64,000 bases of DNA, from NCBI GenBank assembly GCA_023159155.1, contig JAJNNX010000039.1, positions 434,001-498,000 on the forward strand. The letters are read 5' to 3'. The notes beneath the pieces are model-generated. The model was not told the DNA's origin. It ran no database searches and saw only the letters and a list, made by a program, of their open reading frames with translations. Shown here piece after piece: positions 24,501 through 34,549 of this stretch. Made by a program: the position numbers and the translations under genes. Position 1 is the first letter of the stretch. Every line of letters starts with the position of its first letter. Origin of the DNA: Ustulina deusta. Lineage: Eukaryota; Ascomycota; Sordariomycetes; Xylariales; Xylariaceae.

Positions 24501-26212
24501 CTCTGGCTGTTCTAGTGCTATCTTTAGAAGCTCTCGCAGACTTGTGGCAGGCTCACCCAATACCTTGGATTGTTGAGCAATTATGTTTTCGTAAAACCAA
24601 CTTGGTCTTTGCAAACGGCCATATCGGCGACCTTGCAGAATGATATCCTCAAACGAGAGGTCCTCGTGTTGATCGTCTTGTGTACATTCGATATCGGCTT
24701 CATCTTCGCGGAGAAGGTCGGCACAAGCATCTCTGATGTCTTGGAGACTCGGTTGCTCGACCTTGAGACACATATCGCGTAAGTCAGCCTCGGTGATCTT
24801 GGTGTCATTGAGAAATTCTTCAACGCTTGTGGCTCGTAACGCGGCCGGGAGTAGTGACGCGTGTGACAAGAGAAGACGACAAAATAGGAGAAGCTTGATC
24901 TCTTTGATGTCTTGCACCAGCGTTTCAATTTCGTCATCGTCCATGGGTGGCGTTTTGTCGTGTGTCCCATGGGGAGTCTCTAGGGATCCGACGAGAACGG
25001 GCCCATAAACTTCATCGTAGTTCTTCTCGACCCCTTCCTTAAGACGCTTGCGCATCATTTCTTCCGTCTCAATGTTGCTCTTGTCTGGCTCTGTGTTATT
25101 ATTACCAGCCTCCCGACCAGTTTCTTCGCCGTCCAGCATGGCCAAAATCCGGCTCTGGCCGGCGCGTTCACTCTGAGCCTGTCTAATAACAGCACTGCGC
25201 GATTGGGATGGCTTGGTGACCGCACCCGGCGTCTTGGGGTCTTTTGGCTTAGACTTCTTCTTTGGCTTTTTCGTCGTAGCGGATTTGGATACACTCAAGC
25301 TCTCGACTCCGGTGGTCAAGTCTATGGCGGTGGTGGATGCTGACTGCTCTTCTTCTTCTTCTTCGTCCTCCTCATTCAGTACTTCCATCCATAAAAAATG
25401 CTTAATCAGATCAACATATCTACATCGCTCGTCTTCGAGAAAGTCCTCGATTGGATCCCACATCTCGATATCTTGCTCGCTTTCCGCTGCGGCATTGATG
25501 CGCTCTTGGTATGCACTTTCGAGAAACGCTTCTTGTCTCTGCTTCTCTTCTTTCTTGCGTTGGGCTCGGAGACGGGTCTGCATCCTCTTCCGGTGGCGTT
25601 TGAACATTGCTGCCTCGAGTTTGACTTTCTTGGCTTCTTTCTCGCGACTCGTCTCCTCTCTGTGCTGGACTTCTCCTATCCATGTGAACCACTTCTCCTT
25701 TGCGTACAGTACCTCGGCCGTGCGCTTCACAACCTTCCCCAGCGCACGAAGCACAATGTGTCTTCGATTCGATAAAGTATCGAGGTATGCCTGGTGCCCG
25801 TAATCCAGCTTCATGGGGTAGAAATGCTTTTGATGAAGCTTCCTCGCATCGATGACTTTACCTAAGAGGACATACTCGCTGAAAAGGTGGGCATGGATCT
25901 GGTTCAAGACAGTCTCATCCTCGACATGCTCGAAAGTTTCGTTGGCAAGGGGCGTCCCTTTCGATTTGAGACACTGAGGGGCTTGTTCGGCCAAGCTGTC
26001 CAGTTGCGCGTTCCTCTTCTTGTATCCAGCATAGAGACCGTGGCACTGTTTCCCGTGAAACCTGCAGAACAGGTCATCCCATACCACCGCGGCTTTAGCA
26101 CATCGCTTGCCGTCTGACAGGTTCAAAGCCTTCCGATTTGTGAGCTTTTGCGATCAGCTGAGCCAAGGTGGTGAAGACAAACCTGGCAAATCGGCTCTGG
26201 CAGCGGCAGCAT
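21592..26212 (-). CDS. Large protein of unknown function (1440 aa), N-terminal Cys/His cluster
   Basis: Function unknown. Six minus-strand exons: 26212-26183, 26144-24255, 24173-23712, 23658-22884, 22828-22298, 22226-21592 (introns 38, 81, 53, 55, 71 nt); the total of 4323 nt closes in frame. The first mini-exon encodes MLPLPEPICQ and is inferred; its intron is very short (38 nt, AAG acceptor), but it supplies Cys9 for a putative zinc site with Cys25, Cys37, His40 and Cys44 (CRFHGKQC). Then follow a highly charged probable coiled coil (about 160-225), an acidic run of Glu, a Lys-rich basic stretch (KKPKKKSK, possible nuclear signal) and a long C-terminal half with Trp-rich segments (WLGVRADYTGY, WPGFVRPDEFP). 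No enzyme motif recognised. Its place beside a repeat island fits an accessory gene, but the long intact frame argues for function. Confidence 0.82.
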
Positions 26213-28624
26213 CGTTGGTTGCCTGAGCTCACGCGGTTTGAAACGCAGGGTATTTAATTAATAGAATAGGATATCTCTCCGTGCAAGACTTATACTTGAA
26301 AATAGAGCTGATGATTAACGAGAATGGAGAAACCCTGTTAGTAGCAGAACCAAAATAAACGAGACACTTGCATACCTTATTGACGCTACATATACAACTT
26401 GCAAGGCTAAACAACCAAACAAAATAAGAAAAATAAAAGACCAAACTAAGATAGTTAGATCCCTTGGGTATATAAGCTTATAAATTCTCTTGGTTTCCTA
26501 TTTTATTGGCGTTTAGTTAGTCTTTAAAGTAGCAGAGTTTAAGTGGTTTGTAGCATGTGTATGGTTTTTTTTCGTCCCGCTTCCGACTCTGCGAATGAAG
26601 TTTCATCAAGATTACTTACCTAAGTCATCAGGGGTTAGAAATGTGGAGACGGTAAATTCTCTCCACTTCACCTTACTCAAACAGGACTCTCTCCCCCCAT
26701 GGTACCACATCTTGTCCGCTCTAACCGAATATAGTTAGCTCTCATCTTTTTATTTTTCCTTTTTGGTTGTTATCGGAACAACCAATTTTTTCCAGCATAA
26801 TTAAGTATTCCTCAAACTTCCAGAAGAGATGACAGCCTCTTAACAAGACACCATCTCTTTTTTCAACAGCGGGCCGCTTATATCGTGGAAATTATTGCAA
26901 AAGATACGAACCCAAGCCTTTCTCCAATCAGTGCATCATCAGCTTTTGTCAACCTGTGATCATTTCAAGAACCTTAAGAGTAATATGGAACCGAAGTATA
27001 CCCGACATGGCCACAACTCAGCCATGATAAATCCGTCATGATCTGGGGCAGCCTTCAGCGGTGACCTTCAGCAGGGGATGCACAAAACAAAAACTCTAGC
27101 TCTACCGGAGGCGTCTGCTGACCATTCGTTTGTAACGGTGCGGTGGGTCCCTGAGCTCTGACTCGCACAACGGCTCTCAGTTGTAGCCGCCGATGCTCCG
27201 TTGAGTCTGCGACGTGTCGACTCCACCAAGGCTAGGGCATTGGCGACTCCCTTGATAGAAGGAATCCGTCAGGCTTTAACTACCTAGTCGCGGAGGGGAC
27301 TCTCGCAATCATAATAATTTTTGGGAGTAAATATTGCAGCAGAGTGGGATGAGTATTAGTGTCAGGGGGCTGCATAGCCAACTGGTGGTTATAAAGTCGG
27401 GTGTATAGTCAACACCATCAATCTTGTCAGTCCCTCCATCGTAGTTGATCATCAGGAAAGGACTTCTGTTGATATCAATTAAAATAGCTCGTTGTGTGCT
27501 CTCACGATAAATACACTACTCTGTTTGGTCGATCTTATGCGGTGAGTCTTTGCTGCCTGCTTGGCATATGCCTAGATTTCTCGCGGGGGTAATGCAGCCT
27601 ATATCACAGCTTGATGGTGGTCTGAATCCCCCTGAAGTGACCTAGCTTATCTGCAGAGAGTAGGTAGGTATGCCCCAGTCTGTACGTTCGCCTCACTGGT
27701 CGTTGACTGCCTGCAGCCTGCATACAAGGGTAGGACCTTTTGCCCAACATACGCTTCAACCCGAGGGTCACTCGCGCCAACTATTGAGGGTTGTTGATGC
27801 ATGGGATCGAGCCTTGCCAGGCAGAATTGTAACACTCGTCGGCGACCAGAAAGTCTTAATGCCAACATGAATGCGCTACGGTGCGTTGCTGGAAGGGAGT
27901 GATGCTGCAAAACAGGCCGCACCCCCAACCCACAAGGTAGCCTGCTGAAGAAGTCATATTAGGCAAAGTGTAACAGTGCTCTTGGGGTAAAAACCCCTGC
28001 CATCATGACGCAACAAGACATATCACGGGAAATTGTTGACTTCATTATAAAATCGTCTCATTGAATGACTTGAGGACCCCTTACACGAGCAAGACCTTAT
28101 GTTATCACAGCAAACATCACAAGGAACAATAAATTGCAGAAAAGATTGTTGTAGCATCGCTCAGCTCTATGAGGTAATACATTAAGCTAATTGAACGTAT
28201 CTTGCTTCTATGTACAAACTCTTGTCATACAATCCACCCATGCAATGCCATGCAGTATTATCTATCCACGCCATCATGGCGCCCCTTGATCTTTGTATTA
28301 TTGTACATAGACTACGCTGGCTTCGCCCATATTCACTAACCTGGTCTGACAGAAAAACAACGCCGTTAATCCACAAGCTGGATTAACGGTATATATGGCA
28401 CCATCCGTCACACCTGGCATGCGAATGTGCAGGTTCTTCAAGATATTCATGACTTGCCGTCTTCCCACTAAATATTGCGCCGAAAACATGCTCAAAGATT
28501 ACACCAGCTGCCTTATTCGTTCTTCTTTCTTATGAAACAATATCTAGAATCCGGGAAGTAACGGAACGCAATGAAGGACATCAAACTACCGACTTGGTGA
28601 GATTCCCTTCGCCCCTAGCCGACA
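26213..28624. other. Gene-poor region
   Basis: About 2.4 kb. Holds the promoter of the large unknown gene and no convincing coding sequence; short frames at 26229-26444, 27647-27928 and 28182-28495 lack features. A palindromic element lies at 28363-28389. The remainder shows nothing recognisable. Confidence 0.5.
28363..28407 (+). repeat. Dispersed ATTAACGG palindrome, copy C
   Basis: Perfect 10-bp inverted repeat CCGTTAATCC / GGATTAACGG around a 7-base loop (28363-28389), followed by TATATATGGCACC as in copies A and B; the left flank ACAACG resembles ACGACA of copies B and D. Confidence 0.8.
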
Positions 28625-29039
28625 TAGGAGACCACTATGATCTTACGCACGCTCTCCTCGAGGGGACCTTCAAGTTCCATGGCGTTGCGGCTGCGTTTGA
28701 TCTCTCCAGTGGGGTGGAAGAGACTCGCCATGGCGCCAGCGCGCTGCAGATACACAAGCAAAGATATCTGTCAGTTGGGTTCTAAATGATGGGATCATCA
28801 CCACGGACATTTGGCTGTCGGAACTTGCAAAGGTAGTTGCTAATTCTATGCTTACACAGCGTATTAGCTCCATTGACTCTATCTCAGCTATTTGTGCCAA
28901 GGTTGGAGCTGGCGTGTACGAAGTAGCTGCTTGCATTGGAAGCGACCCCCGGATTGGTTACAATTATTTGCATGCTGGCATCGGTTTTGGCGGAAGTTGT
29001 TTCAACAAGGGCATTCTCAGTTTTGTGTACCTAGGGTAG
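28625..29039 (+). pseudogene. UDP-glucose 6-dehydrogenase pseudogene fragment
   Basis: Remnant of the NAD-dependent enzyme that oxidises UDP-glucose to UDP-glucuronate. Two frames read in succession: about 28625-28770 gives LLEGT and GVEETRHGASAL (compare FLAEGT and GxETPxG of the family), then after a frameshift near 28770-28785 the next frame gives SELAKVVANSM, TQRISSIDSISAIC, IGSDPRIG, and GIGFGGSCFNKG, the family signature around the catalytic cysteine (Cys in GGSCF), with Lys of QKD changed to NKG. It stops at 29037-29039. Only about 135 of some 450 residues remain and no N-terminal Rossmann motif was found upstream, so this is a broken, truncated copy. Confidence 0.85.
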
Positions 29040-29769
29040 TAGAGTGATATTTTTACACCACAGGCGCATTGTGGCTAATAACTATGGCTTGCTCTTCGTC
29101 ATTTCGACATCGCCTTGAGCCAACCTGAGAATTCCCTTGCATAGAAGCAGTAATGTGATCATGAGTGTCAGGATTGGCGTATGGTTATGAAGTGGCTGAA
29201 GTTGACATGACCTCATTGCTATGAATCATGAGCGGGACAAACCTACTGGGTGGGGGAGGCTAGGAACGTTACTTATATGGAATTTGTCTTAAACACATCA
29301 TAGTCTTGAAGTAGTTGCCTGCTACGATAGGACTGGTTGTCGCTGTTAACGCAGAATAGCCCACTGGAAGACAGGATTGTACTGATGCATGAATCATCAA
29401 CTCTGGTCTACTCGGAGGCTATTCTACACAATGTCCGGTAAACGCCCCCAATCATAATTGGTCACCAACTTAGGGGAATAAACGCTCGGTTCGACCTTTC
29501 GGCCACCTAGAAAGTATTCTCGGTACAGCACCACCACGTTCGGCTATAATGACTCCGTGAAGACCTAGCTCTAACTGGGTAGTGAAAATTATATGCCTCA
29601 GCAGTATTCCATGTTAGTGTGATCCCACTGCCAAAAAAAATCTAGATATTACTACTGGATGATTTTCTCGTGATGAGTCCAGGAGGATGGGATATTCAAT
29701 GATCCTTCCAAAATTGTGCCTCTCTGCCCTGCTAAAACCGAGGGCAGGCAGCATAGTGATGTTCTCGCA
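29040..29769. other. Intergenic region
   Basis: About 730 bp after the dehydrogenase fragment and before the 3' end of the 615-residue gene. No gene, RNA or repeat recognised. Confidence 0.5.
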
Positions 29770-31911
29770 TTAATTCGCTTCGGCGATCTGCTCGGCTAAG
29801 CCATTTCGGCCTCTAGGGCTGCTGCGTCGAGGCTCATCCTCGTCATCTATTGCCTTGGCGCTGGCTGGGGTAAATTGGCGAGTACGTTTGATACCCTTGT
29901 CAGAGCCGCTACCAACGCGGCTCTCAGCTGATGTATTCGGCTCATTGCTGCCATGCGTAAATAGAATACCAGAGTTTGTTAAATCGTTCCCGAATTCTGG
30001 CCCCGAAAGGGATCGGTGAGAAAAGACACCAGAGAAGGTGCTTTGACTTGGTGGCGAGTTGGTGGTGCTGCTTGTATCACGGCTTGTTTTACCGAATTGG
30101 CCATAAACTGACTGTGACACCTTACGCATGTCAATGTGATCTAGATTTGTTGTACCTTCCATCGGGGCCTCATTATTCAGTCGGTTTTCTTTTCGCGACT
30201 TAATCTCGGGAGCCGGGATGGCAATGTTTGACCCCTGGATTGGAAGTGGATGGGGTTGGTTCAACAGTGAATGAGTGAGAGATGTAGCTAGCTCGGTTGA
30301 GAAATTGGTAGTACTGGTGGTGAAGAAATCAGTAGAGGGTGGAGTGTCTGATGAGCATCAGTACGATAGGTATCGAGTGGACAGATTTTGGAAAACGGTG
30401 GGAGGCACGAACTTACTCCCCGGGGTCCCCATTTTGTCGATGTCGATGCCAAGATCATCAACAAAGCTCGCATCAACCAAAGCTGTCGGCGTATTTGCCG
30501 GCGCTTTTGGCGCAATATTGCTGGTATCCGGGTCATCAATATTCCCAACCACGAAATTCATTGGTTGAAAGTCGGTCATGAGTTGAGCACCTGTAGAATT
30601 GGATGAGCTGTAGTCTGGCATGCTAGTATCGGATGCCGATATCTTGCTATGGGTGTTGGCCCTGCGGCTTGAAGACTTCCCCTTTCCCAAATCAGCCCCC
30701 TGAGGGTGCCCAACAACGCCGAAGTTGTTGGACCAATCAAACAAAGAAGAGATGTCGGCCTTATTCGGGTTGAAGGGATCCACGTATCCGGCTTGGGGTC
30801 CATTTACACCACGCTGTATAAGGCCTTGGGTATTAGGCATGTTTCCCATGAAGGTGTTGGCATTCATCTGAGATGTATTCGCACATGCCGAGTTATACCC
30901 GGATGAGCCCACTGTACTCTTTACAAAACTCGATCGTCGACGTGGAGAATGAAGATGGGCTTCCGGGCCATCCTCGTGCTGTTGTGAAGGGACGGGCATA
31001 GTCGGGTTGAAAGGACCACGACGCCACATCGCGGGATTTGGCCATGCAATTCCGGAGCTCTCCAAGATGTCTGCCACGTGCGAATATTAGTTTTGGGGGC
31101 TATTATAGAACGAGTAGAACCAAGGTTTACCAAGAGGGGCATGCTGGAAAGAGAATGCCACAATGTTCTTGACTCGTTCGATAGGTACCGTCAAAGAATC
31201 CCTTGGGAAACCCTCGCTAATGACAATCTTGATGCGTCCGACCTCGTCCGCCGGGCTCCAGTAACTCTGCCGAAGTAGCTCGCTGCGAAATTGGGGAAAT
31301 TTGAGAACCTCGAGATCACCATTTTTCGTGAACTCTAAGAGCATAGTCAGCTTCAGCTCATATAAAGTAGGGCAACTGTCTTGGTTGGTCACACCGAAGC
31401 TGTGATTGATGAGTTGAGGCCATGGACCAGTACGATTGAACGACGATGTCCTACAAGGACACAGGGTTAGATACTATCTATCTCCTGTCAATTTAATGAC
31501 GAGGGTGGGAAACCTACGCGACTAAGCGGCCGTCGACCAGGACCCGGGCCTCAAACTTGACTAACTCTGGGTGTTTGCTGTAGTTTCGGGTGAACTGACT
31601 GACATCCGGCGTCTTCCAGGAATGGAGAGATATATTGAAGGGAGTTCCGGGCGGAAGGCCGGGCATGAAGCACGTCATAGTGGGCAAGCCGAAGGAGCCA
31701 TTAGTATAGGCAAACTCTGTGGGGGGGATGGCGTGTCAGCAGGTTGCCAATGTCTCTTGTCGTCACGTCGTTGTTGGGTCTAGGCAGTCTATCACGGAGA
31801 GGCGAGGAACATGCCTGTGTCATGGACAACGTGACAGTTGGTCTTGAACTCCTTCATCGGGACCTTGGAGTCCTTGGGAAATAGCAGCACATCCCATTCT
31901 TCGAACCGCAT
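29770..31911 (-). CDS. Conserved-looking fungal protein of unknown function (615 aa)
   Basis: Function unknown. Five minus-strand exons: 31911-31815, 31716-31518, 31450-31131, 31070-30417, 30347-29770 (introns 98, 67, 60, 69 nt), closing in frame. The first intron appears to be of the rare GC-AG class: CAG followed by GCATGT at 31814, with acceptor CACAG at 31717. The N-terminal ~225 residues look like a compact folded domain (MRFEEWDVLLFP, MTCFMPGLPPGTPFNISLHS, FRSELLRQSYWSPADE, RIKIVISEGFPRDS, IAWPNPAMWRR). The rest is low-complexity Ser/Asn/Pro/Thr with RGRNGLAEQ near the end, probably disordered. The start at 31911 is the first ATG of the conserved block; the frame is open further upstream, so a longer N-terminus cannot be excluded. 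From memory such proteins are widespread in Sordariomycetes without assigned role. Confidence 0.85.
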
Positions 31912-33333
31912 TTTCGCCGAGATTGAAAGATGAAATTGGTTAAGTATTTCAGCCAAGAAGTCGAAGTAGTGGGGAACGATTGTCAATGAGATGGCATAAC
32001 AAGCAAGGCGGTGGAATGACGAGCAAAGCGATACCTGGCAGAGCAGAGAAGAATTCTCTTGCAGCCGAGGCACTGTCAACCGAATGTGTCGGTGGATGAG
32101 TCGATACTTGATGCAGAAGGGGTTTGGGGCGGGAAGAGGAGGGAGGTCAAGGAAGAAGAGTATCCGTTCTGCTCTTTTGCTTGCTGGACGAGATCACAGG
32201 GGAGCGGGAGATCAGTCACCTTGCAAGGCAGGCAAGAGGGAGAGAGATACTTAGGTAGGCTGGGTACCTAGAGGAAGTACTTCTGAGTGCAGTCGGTACA
32301 TCTGTAGGCAAGGCAGGCAGGGTCGCCGAGGTTGAGTCGCCCGGGCTGGGAAGTTGCGTGCAATGGCAATTTCTCCACCTAGCCAGTCAGTCTCGCGGCT
32401 GCCACATCGCCATGGACTTCCCGGTGCCATCCAGACCCCGACCACCCACCATGACATGTGATCTATGTAAATGATGCCCATCCAGTGTCTTCAGCCGTAC
32501 AACGCACTTTGTGGTCACGTAGACCGCCGGCATTCAGCGAGCAGGCTCGGCCGAGGCAGTAGATGCATGTATGTAAGGCCGTTCGAGCATTGTGAGGTAG
32601 TGATGAAATGATACTTGGAAGGACGGAAGGGATGTTTTTATGAACATAATATTAAGAAACTACCTAGTTCGGGGATGCATGGTGCTCGCTAGATGAACAA
32701 CAGTAATCTTCAATGTTTGTACTGATGGTACCGTATGCTGTAGGCAAATAGAAGATGGTATTTTACAGATGGTTAGACGATATGGCTAAGTTGCTCCTAC
32801 TGTGAGTTTTTGGCACATGTCAGTGGCCTTGTTGCTTTGCCCTGCCTGCGACAAACCTATACCAATGGCTCGTCTGACACCATCCGGAGCACTTGTACCT
32901 TGAGCGAAGGAATGTCTAACTGGCTGCGGCAACACTGTCTATATCTCTCAATCACATTCTGCCCACATGCCTCAGCACGGCTCTTCAAAATATCAAGTCC
33001 TCAATGATGAGGTGGTATTCAGATAAATCAGGGCCATGACCGCTCGTTCCACTAGAAAAAGTCATAGGCCGTCTTGGGGCATACAGGCGCATGTTGTTGC
33101 GTTGCATTGGGTTTGGGTCTTTACCAAGTGCCCTCATGGTAAAGCCGACGGGTAAGAAGAGCGCAAACACGGGATAGTATGTTTTCAAAGATTCAAACAA
33201 ACGAGATGTAGAATATCGCGAAGCCCAACATCGGCGGTCCCCATCATTCTACAATTGGAGCAAAACACCGTCCCTTCCCGCTGGTTCTTATGCACATTTT
33301 ATTGACGATTGCTCTGGTATCTGTACAAATGAT
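31912..33333. other. Long 5' region of the 615-aa gene and 3' flank of the complex I gene
   Basis: About 1.4 kb without a supportable coding sequence. It probably contains the promoter and 5' UTR of the 615-residue gene (with GGTAGGCTGGGTACCTAG near 32254). Short frames at 32251-32481 and 32985-33200 minus have no recognisable features. Confidence 0.5.
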
Positions 33334-33942
33334 TTATTCTCCAATCTTCTCGGCCTGAAATGGCTCCGGATCTCCAGGGGCTCTGGCCTGTGGCAAGCCG
33401 TCAGTATAAGTGCTCAAGATAAGAAGCAAGTTGCTGGGACAAGAACCCACTCTGGTAGCACCGGGACCGCCAAGCTCTCGCTCCAGGCCACCTTCGAATT
33501 CTCGAGGAAAAGATGGCTTGTCTGGATACAGGCCACCAATGACCCAGCATACCCCCATGAAAACTGCAATGAAGACGCCAAGCTGCGCGAATGCTGTTCT
33601 GGAGCTGACCCAAGTGTATTCGTGCGGACTGAACATTCCAAGCACATCGTGATCCTCGTGAACGGGCTCGCCGAAGTTCCTGCGCTCCTGCTTGTCCCAC
33701 CACTCTCCGTGAGGATCGCGAAACTGGCGCTTGACTCGTGGAGGGTTGATGAACCCCCCATTCATGCCCGGGTCTTCGGCGTCACTGAGATTGGGGTGGT
33801 CGGGATATTTCTGGTCGATAAGCTTCTTGTCGTTGAAGGATTCTGGGAGAAAGGTTCGCTGCTGAACGATGGGCAGTCGTCGCGATGCGGCCATGGAGGC
33901 TGCGCGCAGGACCGAAGCCCTGGCAACTCGTTGATAGAGCAT
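33334..33942 (-). CDS. Mitochondrial NADH:ubiquinone oxidoreductase subunit, NDUFB8-like
   Basis: Accessory membrane-arm subunit of respiratory complex I in the inner mitochondrial membrane. Exons 33942-33451 and 33387-33334 (181 residues). The 63-nt intron (GTGGGT donor, CTGAC branch, CACAG acceptor) is a multiple of three and has no stop, so unspliced RNA would read through; splicing gives GPGATRARAPGDPEPFQ. The N-terminus is Arg/Ala/Ser-rich without acids (MLYQRVARASVLRAASMAA..), as in a mitochondrial presequence. Then come AEDPGMNGGFINPPRVKRQ, WWDKQERRNFGEPVHEDHD and one membrane helix at about 118-140 (LGVFIAVFMGVCWVIGGLYP). These blocks match the fungal homologue of NDUFB8 (about 20 kDa). 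Divergently transcribed from SWR1, about 600 bp apart. Confidence 0.85.
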   Translation of the reverse strand: MLYQRVARASVLRAASMAASRRLPIVQQRTFLPESFNDKKLIDQKYPDHPNLSDAEDPGMNGGFINPPRVKRQFRDPHGEWWDKQERRNFGEPVHEDHDVLGMFSPHEYTWVSSRTAFAQLGVFIAVFMGVCWVIGGLYPDKPSFPREFEGGLERELGGPGATRVGSCPSNLLLILSTYTDGLPQARAPGDPEPFQAEKIGE

Positions 33943-34549
33943 CTAGGAGGACAAAATATTAGGAGATGGAGAGGCGCAGCGGGAGCCTAGCCAAAGTCGA
34001 TTGGAACGTACCGTGTGGGCCGGTTCCGTCCGCAATGCCCCCCGAGGTGATGATGTCGAAGTGTGATGGTGGTGGTGGTGGTTGCTTGGAAGAGCCGAGT
34101 GAATTGAATTACGTGCTGGAGCTAGAATAGACGCAAGATGATTGGATGGAATGATGCGGTAGGTACCTACCTAGGTACTTACTAAGTCAATGGGTAGGTA
34201 AGTATATGTAGGTACCTAAGTCGGTAGGAAATGTGTGAACCGGGTGGTCCCGACTAGGTAGAACAATGCTACAGAGCACAGGCCACTATTTGGCGCTAAG
34301 AGTCAAACTGGGGTGCACGCGGCGAGGCGGAGGTCAGGACGAAATTTTTGAATCATCATCATTCTACGGGGAACGGCGTTTTCAGAGCAAAATTCATCAT
34401 AACCATCGACGTAGAGGGCTGGCAACGGCCAGAATCCAACATCTGATTCTCTTGTTGATTCTCTATCTGCAGACGTAGTTTTCACCCTCACAAATGCCGA
34501 TTCCGTTGAGATCTCCGTGCTCCCTTTGCTCGAGACACCCCGGACAGCT
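33943..34549. promoter_or_regulatory. Divergent promoter between complex I subunit gene and SWR1
   Basis: The two start codons face away from each other across 607 bp. The core holds repeated CTACCTA/TAGGTAGG words at about 34158-34230 (GGTAGGTACCTACCTAGGTA, then GGGTAGGTAAG, GTAGGTACCTAAG, GGTAGG), partly palindromic, and a (GGT)n run near 34068. Such CTACCTA words also occur before other genes here (near 32254 and 44066). No TATA box stands out. The role is inferred from position. Confidence 0.6.

Noticed and set aside
27647..28495. Several short frames in the gene-poor region
   Set aside because: Isolated, overlapping on both strands and without recognisable features.
32985..33200. 71-codon minus-strand frame downstream of the complex I gene
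   Set aside because: No recognisable domain and no splice link to the neighbouring gene.
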